DNA of 64,000 nt from Hyphomonadaceae bacterium JAD_PAG50586_4 (GCA_023242925.1 CP096134.1:2065501-2129500); one strand, 5' to 3'. Positions 36,692 to 46,262 are shown, numbered from the stretch's first letter. Made by a program: numbers and translations. The notes: generated from the sequence alone by a model not told the origin.

Positions 36692-37105
36692 TTACACCAC
36701 CGTCTCGCGCTCGCCGTAGAGCTTGGCGAGGTGCGTCATCAGGCTCTGAGCGCCAGCGCGGATTTGCTCATCGCTGAACTTGCTGGCGCGCAAGCGCTTG
36801 GTGGCGTCAGCTAGGCCCTTGGGTTCGATACCCAGCTTACGGCGATGTTTCTTGGCGATGTGTTCGATCAGCATATCGGCCTTCTCGATCGACGGCCCCA
36901 TGATCGGCTTCAGGGTTTGCTCCAACTCGCGCACGAGCGGATCGCCTTTGCGCTTTGGCGCAGCCCTTTTCTTCGGCAGGGCGGCGGCGAGGAGCGCGCG
37001 GTCGTCATGCAACCGCACAAGTGCGAAGAGCTTTTTCAGTTCGGCGCGAGACCGGCCTTTGAAGGCGGTGCGCAGGAGCTTTGCTTGGGCAGCGTCAAGC
37101 TTCAT
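36692..37105 (-). CDS. Small basic helical protein, partner of the TIR-ParA gene
   Basis: A 137-residue protein, rich in Lys, Arg, Ala and Leu and predicted to be all helical, with a basic hinge (PKKRAAPKRKGD) and a second helical part (ADMLIEHIAKKHRRKLGI). No domain was recognised. Its start overlaps the stop of the TIR-ParA gene (ATGA), so it is almost certainly translated with it and is likely to act in the same system. Its charge suggests nucleic-acid or ATPase binding, as with ParB-like or nucleoid partners (speculative). Confidence 0.8.
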   Translation of the reverse strand: MKLDAAQAKLLRTAFKGRSRAELKKLFALVRLHDDRALLAAALPKKRAAPKRKGDPLVRELEQTLKPIMGPSIEKADMLIEHIAKKHRRKLGIEPKGLADATKRLRASKFSDEQIRAGAQSLMTHLAKLYGERETVV

Positions 37106-38373
37106 TGCGCCCGCCTCAAAATCGCGGCGGCGGCATTGGTGAGCGCTTCCTTCGCCGGACGCCCGCCGACGCGCATCATGGCGGTTACGTTGATCGGGTT
37201 GGCCGCGAGGCGATCGCTGGGCGCGGATTTCAGCACGGCCGAATAAGGGATCTCCTCAGCCAGCAACGCCCCGCTGAAAAAGGGCGCGGCGTTGATCTCG
37301 CCGCGTGTCAGCGCGTCGGCGTCGCCAGTTTCACCAGATCGGGTGCGGTCGTTCACGCCGTTTAGCAGCACAGAGAACTCGCTCGATCGCAAGGCCCTGC
37401 CTCTTACTTCGCGAACCACGTGTTCGAGCATGTTCAAACCGGTGAGCGAATATTTCTCCGGCCGGACCGGGGCGATGATGTGGTCGGCGGTGGTGATGGC
37501 CAGCCGCGTTAAGAATGTGGCGCAGGGATTGGAGTCGATCACGACGGCGTCGTTGCGTGCGCGAAGGGCGGCCACTAACGCGCGAAAGCGCAAAAAGGCG
37601 GCCGCCTTATCTTGATCCGAGCGCGTATCCAGCGTGAATTCGAAGAGCCGCTCGTCGCCTGCGACCAATTCGAAATTGATGTCCTTATCCTTGCCCTTCC
37701 GCGCGCGATTGAGCGGGATGGCGATGGCGCCCAGATCAGTGGCCGGGATGGTGTGATCGCCGCGCGCATTTAAGACGCCATAGATGGTGTGATTGCGGTC
37801 GCGGATGCGATGTCGCTCGCCGGGCGACAGGAAGTATTGGGTGAGATTGTGCTGCGGATCGAGATCGATGAAGGCGATTGAACGCTTGTTGGCGAGGTGC
37901 GCTGCGGCAAACAGATTGGCCGCCAGCACCGTCTTGCCGACGCCGCCTTTGATGTTGAGCATTGTCACGACGCGCCCGCCGCTTTTGGCCGTACGTGCGG
38001 CGTCAGCGATCTTTGCGAGTGCTTCGGTTGGTGCGCCGCTGTCCAAGAACACCGCATGACTGGTGTCCAGAGTGGCGTGAACCCAGGAATCAGGCGGCAG
38101 GTCATTCGTTTGGGCCACAATGATGTGGCGCCCATTGTTGAGCGCCGCGGCGACTTCGCGCTGCAGCCATTGGCTCTCGTGGCTCGCGGCAGAGGCGAGG
38201 ACGACGAAGATGTGCGATTCACCGATCGTTTGCACCAGAGCGGGCAACTTCTCAGCTTGGCGCAATTGCGCGCTCGACGGCGTCACCGTCCAGCCGTTGC
38301 GTTCCAGCTCGGCGGCAATGGCGCGTGCTGGGTCCTCGTCGGCCTGTTCGAAGGCGAGGTACGCGTTCGCCAT
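37102..38373 (-). CDS. TIR domain fused to a ParA-type ATPase
   Basis: A 423-residue protein with two parts. Residues 1-115 or so look like a TIR domain: AYLAFEQADEDPARAIAAEL, then IFVVLASAASHESQWLQREV, where E73 lies at the position of the catalytic NADase Glu, followed by HIIVAQTNDLP. Residues 134-423 are a ParA/MinD-type ATPase with deviant Walker A NIKGGVGKTVLA (142-148), IAFIDLDPQHNLTQYF, and AVVIDSNPCATFLT. It is the first gene of an operon with the small helical partner. ParA proteins move cargo or DNA; TIR domains often degrade NAD in immunity. Whether it is a defence or a positioning system is unknown. Confidence 0.85.
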   Translation of the reverse strand: MANAYLAFEQADEDPARAIAAELERNGWTVTPSSAQLRQAEKLPALVQTIGESHIFVVLASAASHESQWLQREVAAALNNGRHIIVAQTNDLPPDSWVHATLDTSHAVFLDSGAPTEALAKIADAARTAKSGGRVVTMLNIKGGVGKTVLAANLFAAAHLANKRSIAFIDLDPQHNLTQYFLSPGERHRIRDRNHTIYGVLNARGDHTIPATDLGAIAIPLNRARKGKDKDINFELVAGDERLFEFTLDTRSDQDKAAAFLRFRALVAALRARNDAVVIDSNPCATFLTRLAITTADHIIAPVRPEKYSLTGLNMLEHVVREVRGRALRSSEFSVLLNGVNDRTRSGETGDADALTRGEINAAPFFSGALLAEEIPYSAVLKSAPSDRLAANPINVTAMMRVGGRPAKEALTNAAAAILRRAQ

Positions 38374-38489
38374 GAGAATTTAACCACCCCTGTTGGCGAC
38401 CCTAAGCGGGCGGATTACGCCTTGTCCATGCGACCCCACAACCGGGGGTGCGGGCGGAACCCCTACCGCCAAGCCAGAATTGCCGAGAC

Positions 38490-39782
38490 ATGCCTGAACC
38501 GCTCCTGATCGACATATTCCAGCGTTTGGCTATGGCGCTCGGTATTGGCTTCATGGTCGGCATCGAGCGCGGCTGGCGCCATCGCGAAGCGCCGGACGGC
38601 TCCCGGGCGGCAGGCCTGCGGACCCATGCTGCGATTGGCCTGAGCGGGGGCATGGCGGGCGCGATGCTGCCGGCGCTCGGCCAGATCGGGTTCGCCGCAC
38701 TCACCTTGGCGTTCGCCGCGGCCTTCATCACGTTCAAAGTCCGCGAGAGCCAACAGGACAATGACATCTCCGTGACCGGCACGATCGCCGGGCTGCTGGT
38801 GTTCGCTCTCGGCGCTTATGCGATGTGGGGCGATCTGCGCGTCGCGGCCGCGGTCGGCGTGACGCTCGTTGCTCTGCTCGCATTCAAGGAGGCGCTGCAT
38901 AGCTGGCTCGACAAAATCACGTGGAAAGAGCTGCGTTCGGCGCTGATCATTTTAGCGGCGACCGCGATCGCGTTGCCATTGTTGCCCGACCGAACGGTCG
39001 ACCCCTGGCAAGCGATCAATCCGCGCGAGCTTTGGCTGCTTACGATCCTGGTCGCGGGCGCGTCCTTCGCCGGCTACGTCGCTGTGCGTGTGCTTGGCAG
39101 CGATGTTGGCGTGTTGGCTGGCGCGGCGGCGGGTTCGCTGGTTTCGTCGACGGTCGTCACAGCCGAACTCGGCCGCCAAGTGCGGAAGGGCGAGACGACA
39201 GCGCCGGTGGGCGGTGCTGCTGCATCGATCGCCGCCGCGATCAGTGTCGGTCGCGTGATTATCCTCCTCGCCGTGACCGCGCTGCCGCTGTTGCGCGAAG
39301 CGGGGCCCGCGCTCGTAGCTGCGGCTTTATGCTTTGCTGGCGCGGCTTTCGCGATGCGTGGGCTCAATAAGAATGGCAGTGGCGGTCGCTCTTCGGAAAA
39401 CCTGCGCAGCCCGCTCGATCTCGTTTCGGTCGCGCAGTTCGCGGTGTTCTTGGGCGCCATCATCGTGGTGGGCCGCATCGTCGCAGAAACGTTTGGCGAA
39501 GCTGGTTTGCTGCCCTTTGCCGCCACCGCTGGCCTTGCCGATGTCGACGCCGTGACGCTCGCGGCCGGGAGCCTTGTACGTGGCGGGCTGGAGCCGAGCG
39601 TGGGCGCGCACGCGGTGATGATCGCCGTCTTGATGAACACGTTAGCCAAAGGCGGCATCGCCATAGTTACCGGCGGCTGGCGCTATGGGATGCTCTATTT
39701 TGGCGCAGCTTTTGCAGCGACAGCCGCGGCTGCGGCGGTCTGGTTCCTTGTGACACCGCTTTTGGCGCCCATGTTCGGGTGA
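38490..39782 (+). CDS. MgtC/DUF4010-family membrane protein
   Basis: A 430-residue protein with about twelve hydrophobic helices. The N-terminal third resembles MgtC/SapB (LAMALGIGFMVGIERGWRHR, GLRTHAAIGLSGGMAGAML shortened), and the rest is the DUF4010 domain (GSDVGVLAGAAAGSLVSSTV, GLADVDAVTLAAGSLVRGG). The start at 38490 has a GAATTGCCGAGAC context. It lies divergent from TIR-ParA with 116 bases between. Role in ion or Mg homeostasis is presumed from MgtC only. Confidence 0.85.
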   Translation: MPEPLLIDIFQRLAMALGIGFMVGIERGWRHREAPDGSRAAGLRTHAAIGLSGGMAGAMLPALGQIGFAALTLAFAAAFITFKVRESQQDNDISVTGTIAGLLVFALGAYAMWGDLRVAAAVGVTLVALLAFKEALHSWLDKITWKELRSALIILAATAIALPLLPDRTVDPWQAINPRELWLLTILVAGASFAGYVAVRVLGSDVGVLAGAAAGSLVSSTVVTAELGRQVRKGETTAPVGGAAASIAAAISVGRVIILLAVTALPLLREAGPALVAAALCFAGAAFAMRGLNKNGSGGRSSENLRSPLDLVSVAQFAVFLGAIIVVGRIVAETFGEAGLLPFAATAGLADVDAVTLAAGSLVRGGLEPSVGAHAVMIAVLMNTLAKGGIAIVTGGWRYGMLYFGAAFAATAAAAAVWFLVTPLLAPMFG

Positions 39783-39826
39783 AGGGTCTCGCGCGGGCGG
39801 GCCGTCTTCGTTAGGTTGCGAGCACT

Positions 39827-41203
39827 ATGCAGAAATGGACCCCCGCCGGCTGGCGTGCAAAACCCGCCAAGCACATCCCGACCGATTACCCGGACGCCGA
39901 CGCGCTGACGCGCGTTGAGCAGACGCTACGCTCGTATCCGCCGCTCGTGTTCGCTGGCGAAGCGCGCAATCTGAAGGCGCAGCTTGGCCAGGTGGCCGAG
40001 GGCAAGGCGTTCCTGTTGCAAGGCGGCGATTGCGCCGAGAGCTTCAAGGAATTCCACCCGGACAACATCCGCGACACGTTCCGTACGTTGATGGCGATGA
40101 GTGTCGTGCTGACGTTCGCGGCTTCGCGCCCTGTGGTGAAGGTTGGCCGCATCGCCGGCCAGTTCGGCAAGCCGCGCTCGGAGCAAACCGAAACGCAAAA
40201 CGGCGTGACGCTGCCGTCCTACCGGGGCGACAACATCAACGGGATGGAATTCACGCCGGAAGCGCGGATCCCCGATCCGGAGCGATTGCTGAAGGCCTAT
40301 GGTCAGTCGGCTTCAACGCTGAACCTCATCCGCGCTTTCGCAAACGGCGGCTACGCCGACCTGCACAACGTGCATCGTTGGATGGTCGGCTTCGTCGCCG
40401 ATAGCCCGCAAGGCAAGCGCTACCAGGAAATCGCCGACCGCATCTCCGAGGCCGTCGCCTTCATGGAAGCATGCGGGATCACACCGCAGAGCGTGCCACA
40501 GATGAAGCACGTGGACGTCTATACGAGCCACGAAGCTCTGCTCCTTGGCTACGAAGAGGCGATGACGCGCGTTGATTCCACCAGCGGCGATTATTACGAC
40601 ACCAGCGCACACATGCTCTGGATTGGTGATCGCACGCGTCAACTCGATGGCGCTCACGTCGAATTCATGCGCGGCATCAAAAACCCGATCGGCATGAAGT
40701 GCGGCCCATCACTGGAGCCGGATGATCTCATCCGTCTTATCGATGCGCTGAACCCGGCCAACGAGCCCGGCCGTCTCACGCTCATCGCGCGCTTTGGCTC
40801 AGATAAGGTCGAAGCCGGGCTGCCGAAGCTCGTGCGCGCGGTGGTGAAGGAAGGCCGCAGCGTCGTGTGGTCGTGCGATCCGATGCACGGCAACACGCTG
40901 AAGACCGACAGCGGCTTCAAGACCCGGCCCTTCGATCGCATTCTCTCTGAGGTGCGCGCATTCACGGGAGTACTGCCAGCCGAAGGCGCTTACCCTGGTG
41001 GCGTGCATGTGGAGATGACGGGCCAGCAGGTCACCGAATGCCTGGGCGGCGCAGCGATGGTGACGGAAGGCGACCTCTCCAGCCGCTATCACACCCATTG
41101 CGATCCGCGCCTCAACGGCACCCAAGCGCTCGATCTGGCGTTCTTGATCGCCGAACAGCTGCGCGGCGCCAGGACCAACGGGAAGCAGGCGAAAGCCGGG
41201 TGA
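39827..41203 (+). CDS. aroG: Class II 3-deoxy-7-phosphoheptulonate (DAHP) synthase
   Basis: First step of the shikimate pathway: phosphoenolpyruvate plus erythrose-4-phosphate to DAHP. At 458 residues it is the plant-like class II enzyme: [20 protein letters not shown] (shortened: [11 protein letters not shown], metal Cys), [36 protein letters not shown] [23 protein letters not shown], and [18 protein letters not shown]. It overlaps gshB at its stop and may be cotranscribed. Confidence 0.96.
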   Translation: MQKWTPAGWRAKPAKHIPTDYPDADALTRVEQTLRSYPPLVFAGEARNLKAQLGQVAEGKAFLLQGGDCAESFKEFHPDNIRDTFRTLMAMSVVLTFAASRPVVKVGRIAGQFGKPRSEQTETQNGVTLPSYRGDNINGMEFTPEARIPDPERLLKAYGQSASTLNLIRAFANGGYADLHNVHRWMVGFVADSPQGKRYQEIADRISEAVAFMEACGITPQSVPQMKHVDVYTSHEALLLGYEEAMTRVDSTSGDYYDTSAHMLWIGDRTRQLDGAHVEFMRGIKNPIGMKCGPSLEPDDLIRLIDALNPANEPGRLTLIARFGSDKVEAGLPKLVRAVVKEGRSVVWSCDPMHGNTLKTDSGFKTRPFDRILSEVRAFTGVLPAEGAYPGGVHVEMTGQQVTECLGGAAMVTEGDLSSRYHTHCDPRLNGTQALDLAFLIAEQLRGARTNGKQAKAG

Positions 41204-42141
41204 TGAAATCCCTCCGCATCGCCGTCCAAATGGACCCCATCGAGACGATGGTGGTGCAGCGCGACACTTCGCTCGCGCTGATGATCGAGGCGCAGAACCG
41301 GGGGCACGAGACTTGGTGGTTCACGCCGAACGATGTGTTCTTCGATACAGGCGCGGTGAAGGCGCGCGCGCATCGTACGTCGGTGAGCCTCAACGAAGCC
41401 AAGCACTACGAGAACCATGAAACCGCGATCCGTGCGCTCGACGATTTTGACGTGATCCTGATCCGCCAGGATCCGCCGTTCGACATGGGCTATGTGTCGA
41501 ACACTTATCTCTTGGAGCTGACCAAGGCGCGCGTGCTCAATCCGCCGCGCGGCGTGCGCAACATCTCCGAGAAGATGTCGATCATGTATTTCCCCGACCT
41601 CACGCCGACGACGTGGGTGGGGCGCGATCTCGACGCTTTGGTCGATTTCGCCAAGCGCTTCGATCAGGTGGTGCTGAAAGTGCTCTATCTGATGGGCGGC
41701 GACGGCGTCATCAAACTCAAATCCAGCGATCCCGATTTCCGTGCGCGCGCCGGTAAGTTCATGGACGCCGCCGGGCGCGAGCCGATCCTGGCGCAAGAAT
41801 TCATGCCGGCCGTCAGCGGCGGCGACAAGCGTCTGTTCGTGCTCGACGGCGAACCTTTCGGCGCCATTCGCCGCATGCCGCAAGGCGGCGATTTCCGCGC
41901 CAATCTGCACGCTGGCGGCATCGCTGAGCCTGCCGAGGTGGACGACAACGATCGTCGCATCGCCGCCGCAGTCGCCCCGCTCTTGAAGCAAGAGGGCATT
42001 CTCTTCGCTGGCCTCGATGTGATCGCCGGCAAGCTCATCGAGATCAACGTGACCTCGCCGACGCTCGTGCAAGAACTCAAGCGCTTCACCGGCCTCGACC
42101 TGCCGAAGGCGTTTTGGGACAAGGTCGAAGAGCTCGGCTGA
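41203..42141 (+). CDS. gshB: Glutathione synthetase
   Basis: ATP-grasp enzyme joining gamma-glutamylcysteine and glycine. The start at 41203 (TGATG overlap with the DAHP synthase) gives 312 residues: SLRIAVQMDPIETMVVQRD, RQDPPFDMGYVSNTYLLE, MSIMYFPDLTPTTW, LKVLYLMGGDGVIKL, GDKRLFVLDGEPFGAIRR and EINVTSPTLVQEL. The frame opens further upstream, but those residues are DAHP synthase sequence out of frame. Confidence 0.97.
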   Translation: MKSLRIAVQMDPIETMVVQRDTSLALMIEAQNRGHETWWFTPNDVFFDTGAVKARAHRTSVSLNEAKHYENHETAIRALDDFDVILIRQDPPFDMGYVSNTYLLELTKARVLNPPRGVRNISEKMSIMYFPDLTPTTWVGRDLDALVDFAKRFDQVVLKVLYLMGGDGVIKLKSSDPDFRARAGKFMDAAGREPILAQEFMPAVSGGDKRLFVLDGEPFGAIRRMPQGGDFRANLHAGGIAEPAEVDDNDRRIAAAVAPLLKQEGILFAGLDVIAGKLIEINVTSPTLVQELKRFTGLDLPKAFWDKVEELG

Positions 42142-42144
42142 GCC

Positions 42145-43587
42145 TCACGTCGCCAGCGACAAGATCAGCACGATCGCGCCGATATTGAGCGCAAGGCCGA
42201 CGCCCAGCATCCGTTTCAACGACACCAAGCCCGAGGCGTAAGCGATGGCGTTCGGCGCCGTCGCCACGGGCAGCATGAACGCAAAGCTCGCCGCGAGCGC
42301 GACGGGGAAGGCGAGTTGCTGCAACGGCGTGTCGGTCGCTGTCGCCACTGCGGCTACGATCGGCAGGACCGACGTGAGCGTCGCGACATTGCTGGCGAGC
42401 TCCGAGATAAGGATCGTCGCCACGACCAAGATCGCGATCAAGCCGAACGTCGAGAGCCCATCAAGGCCGGCAATATATTCGCCAATCCAAGCAGCGAGCC
42501 CGGTGCTCTCCATGCCGGCGGCCAGCGCGAGGCCGCCGCCGTAGAGGATGGCGATGCCCCACGGAATTTTCTCCGCCGTCTTCCAATCGATCAGTTTTTC
42601 TTCGCGCGAGCGCCCAGACGGCACGAAGAAGAGCAACAGCGCGCCCGCGATGGCGACGCCAGTATCTGTAAGCCCTTCAAGCCCGGGCAGTTTCGCGATC
42701 TCGGTACGGAACATCCAAGTGAGGGCGACGAGACCAAACACGATGCCGATGCGGATTTCCGGCTGTGTCATCGGTCCGAGCGCTTTCAGGGCGTCTTTCA
42801 CGACATTCCCGATCGCATCGAAGCGTGCATGCGCCTTTCGACCGAACAGGGGAAAGCATAGCGCCAGCCACGCGATCGGCATCATCAGCAGCATGATCGG
42901 CATGGCCTTGATCATCCAATCTGCGAACGTGATTGCTTCGCCAGCGCGCTCAAAGAAGGCGCGCGCGATTAGATTTGTTGGCGTGCCAACAGGTGTGCCG
43001 ATGCCGCCGATTGTTGCGGCGTGCGCTACGCCCAAAGTGAGCGCGCCGCCGAGCGCAAGGTCAGCCTTGTCGCTGCCCGACAGCGCGCGTGCTGCGCCAA
43101 TTGCGATAGGCGCCAGCATCAAGGTGGTCGCCGTGTTTGAGATCCACATCGAGATTAGCATCGACGCGACCATGAAGCCGCCGACGAGCATCGTCGGACG
43201 ACCGCCCGCGATGGAAGCGATTGAGAGCGCAATACGCTCGTGCAGTCGCCAGCGTTCAACGCAGGCCGCGAGCATGAAGCCGCCGATGAAAAGGAAGACG
43301 ATGGGGTCGGCGTAAGGTGCGGCGGCGTCCTTCATACTGCCGGCGCCTATCAACGGCAGCGCCGCCAGCGGCAGCAATGCTGTGGCCGAAATCGGGATCG
43401 CCTCCGTGACCCACCAGATCACCATCAGGGCAGAGAGTGAGAGCAGCCGCCAAGCTTCGATCGAAAGTCCGTCCGGCGGCGGCATGAGCTGAAGGGCGAG
43501 CGCTACGGCCGGCCCAAGGATCAACCCTACCCAGCGGCCAATCCGGCCAAAGCCGGTTTCCTCGGCCGCGATCTCCGCGTCGCTCAT
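42145..43587 (-). CDS. SLC13-family (DASS) sodium:dicarboxylate-type transporter
   Basis: A 480-residue membrane protein with 11-12 hydrophobic helices. Family features are WWVTEAIPISATALLPLAALP, the first SNT signature WISNTATTLMLAPIAIG, the GTPVGTPTNLIARAFF loop, and the second conserved ELASNVATLTSVLPIV. The start at 43587 (MSDAEIAAEE) has a GGGGGAAG site; an upstream in-frame start exists but adds 30 atypical residues. The substrate is probably a di- or tricarboxylate. It converges on gshB with a 3-base gap. Confidence 0.9.
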   Translation of the reverse strand: MSDAEIAAEETGFGRIGRWVGLILGPAVALALQLMPPPDGLSIEAWRLLSLSALMVIWWVTEAIPISATALLPLAALPLIGAGSMKDAAAPYADPIVFLFIGGFMLAACVERWRLHERIALSIASIAGGRPTMLVGGFMVASMLISMWISNTATTLMLAPIAIGAARALSGSDKADLALGGALTLGVAHAATIGGIGTPVGTPTNLIARAFFERAGEAITFADWMIKAMPIMLLMMPIAWLALCFPLFGRKAHARFDAIGNVVKDALKALGPMTQPEIRIGIVFGLVALTWMFRTEIAKLPGLEGLTDTGVAIAGALLLFFVPSGRSREEKLIDWKTAEKIPWGIAILYGGGLALAAGMESTGLAAWIGEYIAGLDGLSTFGLIAILVVATILISELASNVATLTSVLPIVAAVATATDTPLQQLAFPVALAASFAFMLPVATAPNAIAYASGLVSLKRMLGVGLALNIGAIVLILSLAT

Positions 43588-43716
43588 GCGCTTCCCCCGC
43601 CGGCGTGACTCGCCGATCGCGTGCATCCTGCCCGCGGCGGCGGTACCGTCAAAACGAGAAAATTGACAGGCCGGCAATCGGGCCCTAACCGTCCAGCCCC
43701 GCGCCGTTGGCTCAAT

Positions 43717-43803
43717 GCCCCAGTGGCGGAATCGGTAGACGCAGCAGACTCAAAATCTGCCGTAGGCAACTACGTGCCCGTTCGAGTCGGGCCTGGGGCA
43801 CCA
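43717..43803 (+). tRNA. tRNA-Leu(CAA)
   Basis: An 87-base class II tRNA. The acceptor stem GCCCCAG pairs with CTGGGGC, followed by A and an encoded CCA (43801-43803). The anticodon stem GCAGA/TCTGC (43744-43748 and 43756-43760) holds the loop CTCAAAA with anticodon CAA at 43751-43753. A long variable arm (GTAGGCAACTAC) and a T arm with TTCGAGTC follow. The D arm starts TGGCGGAATCGGTAGAC, typical of leucine tRNAs. Confidence 0.97.
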
Positions 43804-43893
43804 TTGGCAGGCAGGCTGAAAAGCCGCCTGCGGAGCTGACGCTCAAGTCCGCGCTGTGTTAGGCCGGCCGGGACGTTCGCGCGGAAGGCAAGC

Positions 43894-44556
43894 ATGACAA
43901 CGACGCCGGATATGGTTCGGGACGATCCGAGCCGGAGTTTTATCAGTGTCCTGCAAGCGATCGACGCGGGTGCTGGGGAAGATGGCGTCAAGGTGTCGGG
44001 CATCGTCGATCGGCTCGATGAGCGCGCTTTCGGCCTGCTGATCCTGTTGCTGACCATTCCGTGCTTGGTGCCTGGTCTGCCCGGCGCGCAGATCATAGCG
44101 ATCGGCATCTTTTTGCTAGCACTTCAAGTCGTGGTCGGGCGCCGCGAACCCTGGCTGCCCGGTTGGTTCATGCGGGCGCAGGTCAAGAAGAGCTGGATAT
44201 CCTCGATCGCGGGCTTCGCCGACAAACGCTTGCGCTGGACCGAGCAATTGGCGCGGCCGCGCTTGCGCTTTCTGACGACGGGCCTTGGCGAACGGATCGC
44301 CGCGCTGATCATGGCGCTGGCCGCCATCACCGTGATGCTTCCCATCACCAATACAATCCCGTCGGTCGCGCTGACCCTGCTCTCGCTCGGTCTTATTCAG
44401 CGCGACGGTTTGTTCACCTTGGCGGGCGCTGCGGTGGCTCTGGGGTGGATCACGTTGCTCAGCGCGCTCGTCGCAGGACTGTTTTTGGGCGCCGGCTTTG
44501 CTGTCACCTTCGTTGGCGAGCACGCGCCCTGGCTGCTCGAATGGATTGGCCGTTGA
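43894..44556 (+). CDS. exoD: Exopolysaccharide synthesis ExoD-family membrane protein
   Basis: A 220-residue membrane protein of the ExoD family (about five hydrophobic helices), with FGLLILLLTIPCLVPGLPGA, a basic loop (WFMRAQVKKSW), TTGLGERIAALIMA and LPITNTIPSVALTLLSLGL. ExoD affects exopolysaccharide and alkali tolerance in rhizobia; the molecular role is unknown. It lies 52 bases upstream of dsbB. Confidence 0.9.
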   Translation: MTTTPDMVRDDPSRSFISVLQAIDAGAGEDGVKVSGIVDRLDERAFGLLILLLTIPCLVPGLPGAQIIAIGIFLLALQVVVGRREPWLPGWFMRAQVKKSWISSIAGFADKRLRWTEQLARPRLRFLTTGLGERIAALIMALAAITVMLPITNTIPSVALTLLSLGLIQRDGLFTLAGAAVALGWITLLSALVAGLFLGAGFAVTFVGEHAPWLLEWIGR

Positions 44557-44608
44557 GTGCGGCTCGGCGCCACGGCGGCGGGTGGTTTGCCGAGGGGTAG
44601 GGTGGGAC

Positions 44609-45097
44609 ATGGCTCTGATTGATCGTTTGCGCCCGATCTGGCCGGTGTTGGCCTTGCTGGCTTCCGCCGCGATGCTGGCGACGGCGCACGCTTTCCAACG
44701 CTTTGGCGGCTTGCAGCCGTGCCCGATGTGTCTCGATCAACGCAATTGGCACTGGGCGGTGGTTGGCGTGAGCGTCCTTTCGTTTGCGGCGCTGCGTTTC
44801 CAGCCGGGCCTTGCGCGCTGGCTCGCCGCTCTGATCGGCCTTGTCTTTGTCGCCAGCATGGGCATGGCGCTCTACCATGTCGCGGTGGAGCAACATTGGG
44901 TCGCCGCTACATGCGATGCGCGCATCGATGTCAACGATCTCTCGTTCGATCTGGACGCGGAAGTCGTCGTGCCAAAATGCGATGAGATCGCTTGGCAAAT
45001 GTTTGGGGTTTCGATGGCCGGCTACAACGCCATTGTGTCGGGCCTCTTGTCGCTCGCCTCGTTCGCCATAGCTTTCCTGCCGGAGCGCAAGGCATGA
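44609..45097 (+). CDS. dsbB: Disulfide bond formation protein DsbB
   Basis: Inner-membrane quinone reductase that reoxidises DsbA-type thiol oxidases. The 162-residue protein has four hydrophobic helices, the first redox pair in LQPCPMCLDQRNWHW and a second periplasmic cysteine pair (VAATCDARIDV and VVPKCDEIAW). The start at 44609 has a GTAGGGTGGGAC site. The stop overlaps coq7 (ATGA). Confidence 0.93.
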   Translation: MALIDRLRPIWPVLALLASAAMLATAHAFQRFGGLQPCPMCLDQRNWHWAVVGVSVLSFAALRFQPGLARWLAALIGLVFVASMGMALYHVAVEQHWVAATCDARIDVNDLSFDLDAEVVVPKCDEIAWQMFGVSMAGYNAIVSGLLSLASFAIAFLPERKA

Positions 45098-45651
45098 GAC
45101 CACATCCGCCAATGCCGGGCGAAAACGCCCGCGATCGCGAACTCGCTTCGATGATCCGCGTGGATCACGCGGGTGAATTTGGCGCTGTGCAAATCTATCG
45201 CGGTCAACGCGCGGTGTTCGAACGCATCCAAGGCAAGCAACACGCAGCGCGTCTGATCGCTGAAATGGAAGCGGGCGAGCAAGAACATCTGGCCACGTTC
45301 GACCGCTTGATAGCCGAACGAAATGTCCGCCCCACGATCATGGCGCCGATCTGGCGCGTCGCGGGCTTCGGCTTAGGCGCTGCAACCGCTCTGCTCGGCG
45401 AAAAAGCCGCGCACGCGTGCACGGAAGCGGTCGAGAACGTGATCGAAGAGCATTACGGGCGCCAAAGCGCGGCGCTCGATGGCGTCGATACCGAATTGAA
45501 GGACGTCGTCGACAGATTCCGCGAGGACGAAATTGCGCATCGCGAGACAGCGGTTGAGCAGGGCGCCCGCGACGCGCCGGGCTATCCTGTGTTGTCGGCC
45601 CTGATCAAAATCGGCTGCCGCGCCGCGATCCGCATCTCTGAAAAAATATGA
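45094..45651 (+). CDS. coq7: 2-polyprenyl-3-methyl-6-methoxy-1,4-benzoquinone monooxygenase (Coq7/DMQ hydroxylase)
   Basis: Di-iron hydroxylase for the last ring hydroxylation of ubiquinone synthesis. The 185-residue protein shows the iron ligands in ASMIRVDHAGEFGAVQIY, EMEAGEQEHLATFDRL, CTEAVENVIEEHYG and FREDEIAHRETAVEQGA. It overlaps the preceding dsbB and the next GNAT gene by four bases each. The quinone link to DsbB makes the grouping understandable. Confidence 0.95.
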   Translation: MRPHPPMPGENARDRELASMIRVDHAGEFGAVQIYRGQRAVFERIQGKQHAARLIAEMEAGEQEHLATFDRLIAERNVRPTIMAPIWRVAGFGLGAATALLGEKAAHACTEAVENVIEEHYGRQSAALDGVDTELKDVVDRFREDEIAHRETAVEQGARDAPGYPVLSALIKIGCRAAIRISEKI

Positions 45652-46262
45652 GCGCGCCTGTGAGCGTGCGCCGCGCGCGCGACGCGGAAAACCCACAAGT
45701 GGCGGCCATTCTGACAGACGCCTTCGTGGACGAAGACGGCCTGAATTATTGGCTGCGACAAGGCGCCGTGAAAGATCGAGTGCGCAAGCGCTTCTTCGAT
45801 GCGGCGGTGCGTGATGTCATCCACCCGAAGCGCGAATTGTGGATCGCCGAAGCGGACGGCCAGCACCTTGGCGCGGCCATCTGGCTGCCGCCGGGCGCCA
45901 AGGCGTTTGACTACAGCTTCATCGAAGAAGTCGTGATGACGCCGTTATTGCTCTCGATCGCTGGCTTTAAAGGCATGTCGCGGGCGATGGATTTGGGCAA
46001 ACGGCTTTCTGGCCACCACCCGCACGTGCCGCACGCGCATCTAAGCTTTCTCGGCGTGCACTCCAGCGCGCAAGGGCGCGGCGTTGGCTCGGCGATCCTC
46101 AAGCACACGTTGGCGCTCGTCGATGGGAAGGGGTTGCCGGCTTATTTGGAAGCCTCGATTCCACGCAATGTCGCGCTCTATCAGCGTCACGGCTTCGAGA
46201 TCACCGGCGAGTTCGAACTGCCGAACTTGCACTTCTGGTGCATGACGCGCCCGGCGCGCTAA
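45648..46262 (+). CDS. GNAT-family N-acetyltransferase
   Basis: A 204-residue acetyl-CoA-dependent transferase. It has the N-terminal VRRARDAENPQVAAILTDAF, and the acetyl-CoA-binding motif A in LSFLGVHSSAQGRGVGSAIL, followed by LEASIPRNVALYQRHGFE. The substrate is unknown. It is the last gene of the dsbB-coq7 run and overlaps the convergent methyltransferase by four bases. Confidence 0.9.
   Translation: MSAPVSVRRARDAENPQVAAILTDAFVDEDGLNYWLRQGAVKDRVRKRFFDAAVRDVIHPKRELWIAEADGQHLGAAIWLPPGAKAFDYSFIEEVVMTPLLLSIAGFKGMSRAMDLGKRLSGHHPHVPHAHLSFLGVHSSAQGRGVGSAILKHTLALVDGKGLPAYLEASIPRNVALYQRHGFEITGEFELPNLHFWCMTRPAR

Noticed and set aside
43588..43677. Longer N-terminus of the SLC13 transporter
   Set aside because: The 30 extra residues are polar and atypical, and the good ribosome binding site is in front of 43587.
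43804..43840. Terminator after tRNA-Leu
   Set aside because: A GGCT-GAAA-AGCC hairpin exists but lacks a T tract and is only four base pairs with a bulge.
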